Assembly (NCBI RefSeq): GCF_035222375.1
Contig: NC_085887.1
Location: 1,401,501 to 1,465,500 of the forward strand
Length of the DNA: 64,000 nucleotides
From: Podospora pseudocomata
Lineage: Eukaryota > Ascomycota > Sordariomycetes > Sordariales > Podosporaceae
Reading direction: 5' to 3'
The position numbers and the translations under genes are program-made. The notes under the pieces were generated by a model, which was not told the DNA's origin, ran no database searches, and saw only the letters and a program-made list of their open reading frames with translations. Position 1 is the stretch's first letter, and each line of letters starts with the position of its first letter. This document shows positions 32,596 through 42,613 of the stretch, one piece after another.

Positions 32596-33820
32596 GGTTG
32601 ACCTGCTGGGCTGGGTCTTGGTGACCTTCTAGAAGAGAAGCTTTACCCCAGATTTCGGGGCGATCAACGTTGCGATCTGGGTCTAGCCTAGATCTGACCA
32701 GTTGTATCCAAGTGACAGTAGTAGCACAGGTAAGATGGAAGAAATATAGAAATCCAAAAAGAAGCGGACAATCTGATTGTGAAATAAAAGTGACTGAGAA
32801 ATAATTCAGGGGCAACAAAAAGTTGAAACCACAACGGGGGACGGCCCGCTACTTAGTTGCGTCGGGTCTCTCTCTCGTCCCGTTCGTCTCTCGTGCTTGG
32901 TGGTGGTAGTTACGGAGTCTTAATTACACGGCAGGCAGGTACGAATGCAACCAAGAACTCCGAGTCTTGGGGAACATGGCCAAGCCGGCTTGGTGTTGGT
33001 ACTTTTTTTCTGGAGAACCCCCCACCCAAAAAAAAAAAAAAAGAGAGGCCCAAAAAAGAAGCCTTCAGCGAATGGGCGGCACAGAGCTTCGTCAATACCC
33101 AATCTATGTCTTGGCTTCATGTTTCAGGAGTTCAAAAACGGGCATATCAGTCGGTGGTTGGCCGCCCGTTCTAGGCCAGCTGGAGACTCCAACACTTGTT
33201 TGTCTTGCACAACCGTGATATCACTGCTCATGTCGTGCCCTGTGCCCGCTTTCTTGTGCCGTGATGGCTGTGCTGTTGTGCCCCGCGTCTGTGGTTCATT
33301 GCCTCGCCGTAATCGAAGACATTCGGCGGTTCGAGACCGGCAAGTTGTGTCGTGTCTCTGTCCTCGGCTGCTCTGTTAACATCTGCTACGTTGAATTAAG
33401 CTCTCCCCCTAACAGCGGGACGTCCCATCAAACTGTCAGGATAATCAGGGGTCATCCCATCCGTCCCTTTGAAGTTGGGGCAATGTGCCAATAGCTGGGC
33501 AAACAAGTAGCTCTCGAGTGTTGTTTCTGTTTGCACCGCACGTTTTGAGATGATTCGCTCTCGGGCAAAGGGACACCTTTTTATATCTCCTCAGAGATAA
33601 TTCATAAATCAATGCTGGATAACATCCAAAATTATACATCCACCTCTGAAACCACCCCGAAATTCGCCCCCACCACCACCAACAGCGGCCCCACCCCGTG
33701 CACAGACCTTTCACACTCTCTCCCCGATTTGCAAGGGTGCACAGGCCACTTTGAAATGGGTATTTAATCTCGGCCACCCAGCCAGTTTTTGTATATATTT
33801 TTTTTCTCTTTTCTTTCCTC
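32596..33820. other. Intergenic stretch upstream of U6
   Basis: Holds the promoter of the exchanger gene and the 5' flank of U6. A poly-A run lies at about 33027-33042. A perfect Pol III B-box-like GGTTCGAGACC is at 33328-33338. No protein-coding gene is supported. Confidence 0.5.
33790..33800 (+). promoter_or_regulatory. TATA box of U6 snRNA
   Basis: TGTATATATTT lies about 25-30 bp before the start of U6, the spacing expected for the TATA element of a Pol III U6 promoter. Confidence 0.7.
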
Positions 33821-33922
33821 GCCCTTCGGGGCATTTGGTCAATTTGAAACGATACAGAGAAGATTAGCATGGCCCCTGCACTAAGGATGACACGCTACTC
33901 AAAGAGACGCTACCAATTTTTT
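33821..33922 (+). ncRNA. U6 spliceosomal snRNA
   Basis: The sequence begins GCCCTTCGGGGC (the 5' stem-loop), then ATTTGGTCAATTTGAAACGATACAGAGAAGATTAGC, which holds the invariant ACAGAGA box that pairs with the 5' splice site. ATGGCCCCTGCACTAAGGATGACACGC gives the U4/U6 pairing region and the internal stem-loop, and TTTTTT at 33917-33922 is the Pol III terminator. Length about 100 nt fits U6. A TATA box sits upstream. I see no mRNA-type intron. The extra base in TGCACTAAGG compared with the TGCACAAGG I recall from fission yeast is in the stem-loop and may be normal for this group. Confidence 0.95.
33917..33922 (+). terminator. Pol III terminator of U6
   Basis: A run of six T residues ends the U6 gene. 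Confidence 0.85.
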
Positions 33923-34433
33923 CACTGTAATCGCTGCCTTCCAAGGTGCGATATGGAGAAGAGATCTTATTTTCGGAGACGCGCTTGATGCTTATGGTGG
34001 GTGGTGTGTGTCTGGTTGATGTCACTGCATTTCGTGTTGATTTACAGGAGTCCAGGCCCTTGCATCATCATTTGGTACAATGTGTTGATAGAGTTGAAGC
34101 CGTGTAGTTGTGAGACATACTCGTCTCCCGGGTCACTGCGACTCGCACGACATCACAACTTTGCCACTCTCGTTGTCGAAGCAATCGGGACAATTACTCT
34201 CTGAGATCGGTTGCCTATCTCCTCTGCTCGTAAAGAGACGACCAGAACACCAATAGAACAAATAATTAATCAGAGATCTCTATTTATTTTGGTTCCCTAT
34301 TTTGACCCAGACTAAAAAGGAAATAAATAGTCCCATAGAACAGCAACTAAAAACACCGAAAAAAAGTAAAATAAAAGCAAACACCAAAGCCGGCTAGCCA
34401 TCTATAGCCAGATGCATGACCAAATCCTCTCAA
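33923..34433. other. Intergenic stretch
   Basis: Between the U6 terminator and the end of the coding-like tail of the methyltransferase gene. The right part is AT-rich and probably a 3' UTR. No downstream B-box was found near U6. Confidence 0.5.
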
Positions 34434-34592
34434 TCAGATGTCCTCCTCTTCCTTGATCTTGACGTCAATGCACTCCTCAATCCGCTCCTCCTTGACACCC
34501 ACCGCAGTCGCAACGACGATGCTTCCACCGTCCTCCTTCTTGATGTCCACAGAGGTCACGTCCTGCTTGTTATCCTCGGAAACCTCCACCTT
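34434..34592 (-). other. In-frame coding-like tail after the Ncl1 stop
   Basis: Directly after the TAG that ends the methyltransferase frame, the same frame stays open for 52 sense codons to a TGA at 34434-34436. The translation (KVEVSEDNKQDVTSV, then VKEERIEECIDVKIKEEEDI) has the same Lys/Glu/Val-rich composition and codon style as the preceding tail. It may be a lost or optional C-terminal extension; see findings. Confidence 0.55.
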
Positions 34593-37403
34593 CTAAGCAG
34601 TAGCCTCCTTGACCTCCTCCTTCACCTCCTCAGCAGCAGGCGCATCGGGGACCTCAACGTCCTCCGCCTTCACCTCCTCCCCCTCCTCCCCCTCCTGCTT
34701 GACCTCCTCAGCATCCTTCATCTCCTCATCCACCACCTCCCCCTTCCTCTCCTTGAGGTCCTCCTCCGGCAGCTGCTTCTTAATCCCCATATTAATAATA
34801 GGCGTGGTATCATTGTAAATCCGCAACAGCATCGCGCTCCTGTCCTCCTTGGGCAGCATTAGGTTCAGGCTGTGGAAGCTCTTCCACAACGGCAGAGCCA
34901 TGTGCTCGTTAAAGTCCTCGTCTGTTGGGTCTTCCGGCTCGACTCTGAGAACGCAGCAGCCCAGGCCGATATCCCGGACCCTCTCGCCAATCTCCTCCAG
35001 CTTCTTGTACTCGTCCCCGGCAATCTTGGGGAACATCTCGATCAAGAGCTTCTTGAGCGTCTCCTTCTTCTTGAGAACGACCACTCTCTCCTCGCCGATG
35101 TAGCCGTGAAGAATGGGCATGCCCTCCGACTGAATACGCCATCTGCAGACCTCGGCCGAGGGGGCATCCTGCTTGACAAACATCTTCACACCACCGTGCA
35201 CAAACTTGACCTGGCGGCCTTCGTTCAGAGACAAAATGTCACGGACAAGGGCAGAGGTGTAGTAAATGGCCTTGGCGGGCTCGCCCATGGCGTTGCGCAC
35301 CATGTACCGATCGGTGGGGAAGCGATCTGAGATCTTGTAAAACTTGGTGACGTCCTTGATGACCTCGTGATCGGGAGAGAGGTACTTGAACGGCTCCTCG
35401 TATGGGCCCATACCTTGTCTGACCTTGCGATCGGGCACCGCCTCAGTAGTAGTGGCAGGAGTGGCAACAGCGGGGGTGGTCGACTCGGAAGGCTGCTCCT
35501 CAGCCTTGACTTCGTCCTCGGGGGCTTCTTCAGTCTTGGTGACCTCAGGCTCGGCCTCCTTGAGCTCCTCAGCCGCGACGGCCTCAGCAGCGACTTCAGG
35601 GACGGGTTCCGGAACAGGAACAGGGAGCTCCTCGACTGGGGTAATCTCATCCTGGACGGTCTCCTCTTCAACCTTGAGCTTCTTGACGCTGGAGTCATCC
35701 TTCTCCTCGTTCTCCTCCTCCAGGGGCCTCTTGGTAGCGCCGCTGGACTGGCCATTAGTCCTGGCCACAGGAGGCTGCTTTCTGTTCTCCTCGGGCTTGG
35801 CCTTGAACTCGGCCTTCTTGTGGAGAGCAGTGATGAAGAAGCCACCGGTATCCTGCTGGTGGGGATAGACACGCATGCAGCGGTCGAGAGGGAGGTCAGC
35901 ACAGTCGCTGCCCTCGGCAGGGGGGAACATGGACTCGACGAGACGACTGGGAGTGACACCATCCTCGGTGGACTTGGTGTACTCCTCGACCTCCTGCCAT
36001 GTGTTCCACAAGCGCTCAGACTTGTCCATGATCTGCCACTTCCTCATGCCGGGCTTGCGCTGGAGACCAGGAAGCTCATTGCTGCAGTCGAGGATATCAA
36101 TCTTGTCGGGACCGCCGCATCTCTCAATGGCAGCGGCAACAACGGACTCGTTCTCGACGGGGTTCATGGAGCAGGTCGAGTAGACGACCCGACCGCCTGG
36201 CTTGAGCATCTGCAGGGCACGGACGAGAATGCGGACCTGGGTAAGATGGAGACCCAAAGCGCTGCCGGGGGTCCAGTCCTTCCAGAGGTTGACATTCTTG
36301 CGAAGGGTGCCGTCACCGGAGCAGGGGACATCGGCAAGAATGCGGTCAAACTTGAGGTAGTTGGGCTTTGTTGGGTTCTCGGGGTTGGGAATTCTGAGGG
36401 CAGGATACATGGTGGCGTCGTGGTTGGTGACGATCATATTGGGCGATGAAAGACGTTTAAGCTGGTGGATAAGCATGTGGCTGCGCTTGTAATCGGCATC
36501 GTTGGCGATGAGCATGCCGGTGGCTCTGCCGTCGTCGCTGGGGTCGGCCTCGAGTCTGGCGGCCTCGTCCTCCTGCTTGTCCTCGGACTTGACGGCACCG
36601 TTGGCGTCGCCAGAAAAGCCGCTGATGACCTGGCGGATACGGGACTCCTCGCCGCGGTGAATCATCTCGAGAAGCTGAGCAGCCTTGCTACCGGGAGCAG
36701 CGCAAAGATCGAGCACAGTCATGCCGGGCTTGAGGTCCATGAGCAGAGGGGGGATCATGGAGACAACCTCCTGTCTGCTAATGTTGCCGACACTGGTCTC
36801 GGACACCAAGAAGCGCTGGAACTTGGCGAAGGGAGGGAATTTGCGAACGACGTTCTTGGGGGTGGTCATCATCCAGGCAAGGTCGTCGGGGTACCAAGGC
36901 ACAACCTTGGGGGCTTCGACAATGACACCATCGTGGGTGATGCTTGTGATCTCGGGGATGTATCTCGTCTGAAGGAGGCGCTTGACGGCAAGGGCATGTC
37001 TAATGTTTTCATGTTAGTGTCAAAGCAACAGTTGAGCTTCAAAAGAAAGTCGGCTGTGTATGTACCCTTTGGAGCCAGCGAAGCGGAAACTGTTAGGAAG
37101 CTCCCTCCGGTAAGCGGCCCAGAAGGCAGTCTGCTCGTCCTCGGGCAGGTCCTTCAAGAGGGTGTTGTAGTAGGTCTCGAGCTTCTTGTTCTCCTTGACG
37201 ACCTCGGGGTATGTCTGGTAGGGACGGTGACCATCGCGGCCTCCTCCACGGCTACCACCGCGACCTCCGCGACCACCACGGCCGCCGCCTCGTTTGCCCT
37301 TGTAAATATTAGCATACTTGGACAGGAAAGATGATGGAGAGGTGGTGAAAAGGAGGGCCGACGTCTGGAAGAAGGGAGCGCATACCCTGTTTCCGCGACC
37401 CAT
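34593..37403 (-). CDS. NCL1: tRNA (cytosine-5)-methyltransferase Ncl1/Trm4 (NSUN2 family)
   Basis: Three exons, 37403-37386 (18 nt), 37298-37066 and 36999-34593, give about 885 residues. A Gly/Arg-rich N-terminal patch (GKRGGGRGGRGGRGG) is followed by the NOL1/NOP2/Sun catalytic domain. Seen in order are QEVVSMIPPLLMDLKPGMTV and LDLCAAPGSKAAQ (SAM-binding motif I), ILADVPCSGDGTLRKN (motif IV cysteine) and VVYSTCSMNPVENE (motif VI catalytic cysteine). Both cysteines are present, so the enzyme should be active. It methylates C5 of cytosines in tRNAs, in the nucleus in yeast. After the domain comes an acidic Glu/Val linker, then a second conserved module (YKISDRFPTDRYMVRN), and a Lys/Glu-rich tail. 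The frame continues beyond its stop (34434-34592). Confidence 0.92.
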
Positions 37404-38051
37404 AGTCAGTATCTGTCGCAATTGGGGGAGCGTTTGGTTGTCTGGATAGTTGCAATGCGCTCCAATCGCATCAATTCACCTGTTTCCAGTGCACGAAGAA
37501 AAAAAAAATATGCGGCCGCGCGACTGTCTGAAAGCTTCAATGTGGGGGCGGGGACAATCTAATCTTTTTGGTGGAGTCGCCAGCCAAGGCTCGGTGCCAA
37601 GATATCGAAGAACGATCCGAGGATTCCCCATTCAGGGGGCCAGAGTAACGACTTCAAGATGCAATTTGCTTTGACATTCTCATTTTCTTATATTCTCTGT
37701 ATATTTGATTTTACACTATCATACATGGCGTTCCAGTCCATAGCTAGTTTGGGACAGAACAAAGCTAGCTCAGCCACAGCTATCTCGGCATTTACCAAGA
37801 AATACAAGCTCGATATTGACTTCGAGACAGAGCCTCGGCCGAACACGGAGATCGATCATGTCTCCTCTCCTCCCCGTCATACTTGTTCACCTACCCAGAA
37901 CAACCAGGTCCCTGCTTGTATGGCCATGTGTGAGGGCTGGTCTCTGCTGTGCTGCCATAACCCCAACCGATTGGTAATCGTGGTGCAGCATGATCCGACA
38001 TGAGTAACCATAGATGTTCATAAGCTATGCGTCTCGAATACCTGGCTAAGT
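37404..38051. other. Intergenic stretch
   Basis: Upstream region of NCL1 and 3' flank of the Obg gene. No gene is supported. Confidence 0.5.
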
Positions 38052-39746
38052 TCACCCATCGAGCAAACCAACTGTCCAATGGATAACCCTGTCTACACCG
38101 TGGCCGTTGATGGCGCTGACGGGAATGGCAGCGCAGTCCTTGATCCACGCTCCCTCGACGCCACTGGGGTGAGGCTCATCGCCGCGAGTGACAGCGGCAA
38201 GATAGTCTCTCAGTTCGGCAAAATTTTCCTGCGCACCTGGCAGGTCGCCTTTGGTGGCCACCACAAACCATGGCTTGCCTGCGATGTGAAGACCAGCGCC
38301 GGCAGTGGTTGTCTTGGCGACACCAGAACTTGTCCAGAAGTCGCTTTGCATAGTCTCTCCGGCCGACGCGCTCCAGTCAATGGCGGCCTCGCGCTCCCGT
38401 TGCTGTTCCTCTTCCTCCCTCATCTGTGCATATAAGCCAACCTCGAGCCACAAGGCCTTGAGTGCTTCGACTGCGTTGCCATTTCCGAGATCGATGACAA
38501 ACGCAAGCACGCCAGCCCGCTCAACATGACGCAGGAAAGCAATTCCAAGTCCCCTGTCCAAGTGAGCTCCCTCAATTAACCCGGGAATATCGGCGATGGT
38601 GAACTTGGTTCGCTGTTGAAGTTCCGGTTCGGCGGGTTCGGCCCAAGGGTCGTCCGATACGTCTTCTGCAGTTACTTTGAAACTTTTCACCACCGGTCGA
38701 CCCTTGTTGTTATCGAGGACAACTGTGCCGATGTTTGGCTGAAGCGTCGTGAAAGCCCAATTCCCCACGCGCGCGCGACTGTTGGTGACGGCGCGCAAGA
38801 GAGTGCTCTTTCCGGCGTTTGGCAATCCTACCAAGCCGACATCTGCCAATAACTTGAGTTCCATCTCGATTTCCATCGTCATGGCATTCTCACCCCGCGT
38901 CGCAAACATGGGCTTGCGCAGGTTCTTGGACACGAAATGTGGGTTCCCAAGTCCACCAAGGCCTCCTGCTGCTAAGAGAATGGGACGAGGTGTCGGTCGA
39001 GAGAGGTCCAGATAGACAGGTGCCTTTGGTTGTTTCAGAAGCCGATCGCGAATTGGCAGATCAGGTAGCTCAACCCGTTTGCGTTCCGAAGATGACATGC
39101 CGGGATACAGAATCCATTTCTTCCTATCCGGGTCTTCAATCGGCTCTCCATCCTCATCCATCTCCACTGCAACAGGCTCCCGCCTTCTTTTCCGGCGCTT
39201 CTTGGTCAAATATTCCTCCACAGCTTCTGGGTCGTCACGGGAGATCTCTCGGACGACGGTGCCGACTGGAACGCTGAGAATCACGTCCTCTCCACGCTGA
39301 CCGCCTTTTGCGCTTCCCTGACCACTCTTGCCCCTCCCAGCGCGCGCAAATTTTCTCCGCGCCAACTTGTGTAGCGATGTTTCGCTGTGCACTGCTTGGA
39401 TGTAGATACTCCCGCCGTGTCCTCCATCACCACCATTGGGAGGCCCGTCCGCCATATATGCCTCGCGCAAGAATGAAATACAGCCATGTCCGCCGGGTCC
39501 AGCATGAAGAGTCAGTTTGGCCTTGTCGGCAAAGTTGGGCATCGAGTAGTCGTCGGGAGAGGGGTTCAGACGAGTCGTCGCATATTCAATGTCGTCCTGT
39601 GCTGGTGCTGAGGGGTCAGTGCTTGCGTGTCGCCTGCCATGGACGGCCAGGTTGAAGCGCGGGATGCGGCTTCCATTAGGCCCAAATATCGATGGGTAAA
39701 GAAAGGGAAGAAACACCCGCGGGCCTCGAGAGCCCCGACAGGCCAT
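38052..39746 (-). CDS. MTG2: Mitochondrial Obg-family GTPase (Mtg2)
   Basis: A single exon of about 564 residues. The N-terminus MACRGSRGPRV through NLAVHGRRHAS is basic and free of acidic residues, a mitochondrial presequence. The Obg fold follows with Gly-rich motifs (LTLHAGPGGHGCISFLREA, GPPNGGDGGHGGSIYIQ, RAGRGKSGQGSAKGGQRGED). The GTPase domain has G1 GLPNAGKST, G3 DIPGLIEGAH and G4 as VVATKGD. A Lys/Arg/Glu-rich insert (KKRRKRRREP) interrupts the Obg fold, and another insert (QREREAAIDWSASAGE) lies before G4. Mtg2/ObgH1 proteins act in assembly of the large mitochondrial ribosomal subunit. The start at 39746 is the first ATG; an open frame continues upstream only through non-ATG codons. 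Confidence 0.92.
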   Translation of the reverse strand: MACRGSRGPRVFLPFLYPSIFGPNGSRIPRFNLAVHGRRHASTDPSAPAQDDIEYATTRLNPSPDDYSMPNFADKAKLTLHAGPGGHGCISFLREAYMADGPPNGGDGGHGGSIYIQAVHSETSLHKLARRKFARAGRGKSGQGSAKGGQRGEDVILSVPVGTVVREISRDDPEAVEEYLTKKRRKRRREPVAVEMDEDGEPIEDPDRKKWILYPGMSSSERKRVELPDLPIRDRLLKQPKAPVYLDLSRPTPRPILLAAGGLGGLGNPHFVSKNLRKPMFATRGENAMTMEIEMELKLLADVGLVGLPNAGKSTLLRAVTNSRARVGNWAFTTLQPNIGTVVLDNNKGRPVVKSFKVTAEDVSDDPWAEPAEPELQQRTKFTIADIPGLIEGAHLDRGLGIAFLRHVERAGVLAFVIDLGNGNAVEALKALWLEVGLYAQMREEEEQQREREAAIDWSASAGETMQSDFWTSSGVAKTTTAGAGLHIAGKPWFVVATKGDLPGAQENFAELRDYLAAVTRGDEPHPSGVEGAWIKDCAAIPVSAINGHGVDRVIHWTVGLLDG

Positions 39747-41705
39747 TGTGAGAGAAATGAGAGACAAAAATGGTTGAAGATGTTGCTGCTGTTTGTCCCC
39801 TGTTCAGATAATTTTGAACAGGGGTCCTTGGGGGTGGGACCGATAAGATAGCGATGGAGTTACCCCATGGTGTGCTAGACAAGCAACCCCTGTCCGGCAG
39901 TGGCTGTTGTCACCCGCCACAGCACGTACCACCTGGGGCTTGAAGCCGAGCGTGGGAGCGGCTTTCTGCGTCCTTTTCGACTCCAACGGTCAAACGTCCA
40001 ACGTCGATGTTGAATGTAAAAGATATGAGATATATCCAATGCCTCACTTCTTTGGTCAATTGCCTTCCCCATGACGTCTACTTATACTCTCTCGTCAAAG
40101 AGAGACGCGCTCAAGGCCCTTGTCCCCTCCCCGCGTCGTGTTCCAGTCTGTCATGCGGGTGCTCGTCTTTGGCGTCACGCTGGGCTGGGCTTTCATTTGC
40201 TGGACCCGAGCTTGCATTGCTGCATCTGCGTCGACGGCTGGCCCTCCCCGTTGGCAGCATCAAACATGCGGTCAGCATCCGAGACGTGGGTAGTATAGTG
40301 CCCCAGAAGTGTCGTTCGTTCGTTCTGCTCAGTTGAGCCATTCCCAGTCCCAAGGCATTGAAGCGTTTTCCAGCCTCTCGTACCCCGTCTTTTGCCCGCC
40401 AATCTCGTCGTTGAGCCGCCATTGACCCCCCATGCAGCCGGGCGAGACAGGAGACACCACCACCGAGCACCGTCTTCGCCGCCCGTTTGCTTTTTTCTTA
40501 TTAATATTGGATTTTATTTTTCTGTTTTGTGGCATCTCCCCAGATTGTCCTACAAGACACACGAGTTCTTCTTGGATTGAATCTTTCTTCAAGTCTCTAC
40601 TGGCCACCTCAATAATACATAACAAATACCGCCGGATCACCCAGTGGTCATTCGGGAAGCGATCTCTCCATATTCCCTCGTCCCGGCTCCACCACCTCCG
40701 CTTCACCCCTCTCCTCATCCCCTCGTCCCCTCGTCCGCTCTCTCGCCGTTGTACATCTTGTCACCCCCTCTTTTGCCCCCAGCAGCGTTTTCTGCTGCTA
40801 CCACTCGAGCCACTCTGCTTCTCTTACTATACTCCGTCTCGGTATCGTGATTAACAAACGGGAACAAGTCAGCCACGCTACTCTGTGCTGGTCCCGCTTC
40901 TTTGCGATCATCGCGTGTCGGGATTGGGCTGAACAGGCATTGGGCATCTGCAAGAGCTGCAGACGACTTGCTGCCATACGCCCGCATTCGAGCCACGACA
41001 CAGATTCCAGACTAAACGTGGTTAAGCCCGCCTTGGTTTGTGTGTGAGCGAGCCAGCGATCCAGCCCTCGCCCAACTCCATCTTCTCCTCCTGCTGCAAC
41101 CTCGGCCACAATCCACCAAAGAGAGCCTCTCCTCTCTGCCTCCCCTTCTCCCAAACACGAACGACGTGGTTCTGTCCGTCACTGAGCACCCAGGAAAGGT
41201 CCCCCAGAATGTGAGTTCTCCTCCGTACAGTCCAGTCCGTACACGCCGTCCAGTCCAGCTCAGCTCACACGCAGATACCCAGACGCTCACGACGCACCAT
41301 CTATCTGCTTGCTGCAGCTTGAGCATTCGTGGACTGCTTGTTGCTTGCTGCTTGCAGTCAGTCTATTCCCATCGCCGCCCGCCCCGAGTGTGTGTGAGCG
41401 TCCTCCTCTCTCCAGGTCAGTTGTTGTTCACCCAGTCTCTCGTCCATTCACGCCCTCTTTGTCCCCCGGTCCCCCTCTCCCAACCTGAGCCTCATCGCTG
41501 CCCGTCAGGTGCTGCGTGTTCCTTATCTTCTCGACTGGAAACATCTCCCCGCCCGGCTGATCTTCTCTCCCATCTTCTCCATATCAACTCTTGTTATTCT
41601 GGGCAGGACCCCAGAGCACAGCTGTTTCATGACCATAGATCATGAGACTGTGTACTTTTGTGTATCATCACCTTGACTTGAAAGCCTCAGACGGGCACCT
41701 TCCCC
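39747..41705. other. Long leader/promoter stretch
   Basis: Almost 2 kb with no recognisable protein, between the divergent Obg gene (-) and the unknown gene (+) at 41706. The right half is CT-rich and contains several GT...AG pairs that could be 5' UTR introns, for example a GTGAGT donor near 41211. It probably holds an extended promoter and long 5' leader. Confidence 0.5.
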
Positions 41706-42613
41706 ATGAACCACCAACCACCACCACACCGAGACATTTCCAACGGTCAAGCACTAAACATGTATTCCAGAGACTACAATTACAACAACAACAACAACAA
41801 CACCTCCCCCAACACCAAATCCTCCCGCAAAGGGGTGATCAGGATGGATCCCGACTGTGCCATTTGCCATGCCCCGGCTTCTCACGCCTGCGAGTGTGAG
41901 GCCAAGGGTCTGGAGGTGGCGGTCCGGCAAGCCGAGGCCCGTATGATGCAGTCTATCTACAATGACATCAGGTCAGTATCCCCTATCTTATCACTATCAA
42001 AGGTCTTCATAGACATACTAACACTCATGGTAGATCATGGGTTCGCGCACACGCACAGGACTATATCCTCGAGTACTTCCGACTGTTGACAGAGCGACGC
42101 AAGGCGACACATGCCCAACACTTGGAACGCATCACTGCTCATGCCTACCACTACTACCACGCTCCACCGCATCCCAATGAGATCGCGGCCGCGCAACAGG
42201 CGCTCAAGAGGGGTATCGATGAGGACTGGCAAGCATCGGTTCAACGCTATCCCGAGGTACTCGAGTACTTCTACAGCTTGGTTGAACTGACCCTTCCCGA
42301 CGATAACGAGCCTGCTGTCAAGGACCCGCCCCTCAGCGCCCTCCAAGGGTCTCGCAAAGCAGCTCGACGAAACACTGGACCAGGGACTGCTGTGAGCGGC
42401 CCTAGCCTCGCAGCCCCCCCTCCTCATCTCCATGAGAGAGAGCCTCTGCCACTTCCTCGAGGCCGGACCCCGCCACCACTTGAGCCCTTGCGCGAGAGAA
42501 GAACGCCTGCGCCACCAGGAGGAGGAAGAAGGCAGTCTTACAGAGGCCCTCCACCCGGACCCCCACCCCCGCCCGCTTCTGCTTACTTCCCACCGCAGTA
42601 TGGGCCAATGTAA
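41706..42613 (+). CDS. Unknown fungal protein with CxxC motif and Pro-rich tail
   Basis: Two exons, 41706-41971 and 42034-42613, give about 281 residues; the intron has donor GTCAGT, branch ACTAACAC and acceptor GTAG. The start is Asn/Ser-rich (DYNYNNNNNNTSPN), then a Cys cluster DPDCAICHAPASHACECEA that could bind zinc, then a helical core (VAVRQAEARMMQSIYNDIRSW and AHAQDYILEYFRLLTERRK). The C-terminal ~110 residues are Pro/Arg-rich (GGGRRQSYRGPPPGPPPPPA). The compact Cys-plus-helix core looks conserved and under selection, but I cannot name the family. Three in-frame ATGs (41706, 41760, 41844) are possible; the first is reported. Confidence 0.7.

Noticed and set aside
33027-33042. Poly-A run as the 3' tail of a LINE or SINE
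   Set aside because: No reverse transcriptase frame, no Pol III boxes directly upstream and no target-site duplication seen.
35367-36449. Plus-strand frame of 360 codons opposite NCL1
   Set aside because: Antisense shadow of the methyltransferase; Leu/Gly/Val-rich without domain features.
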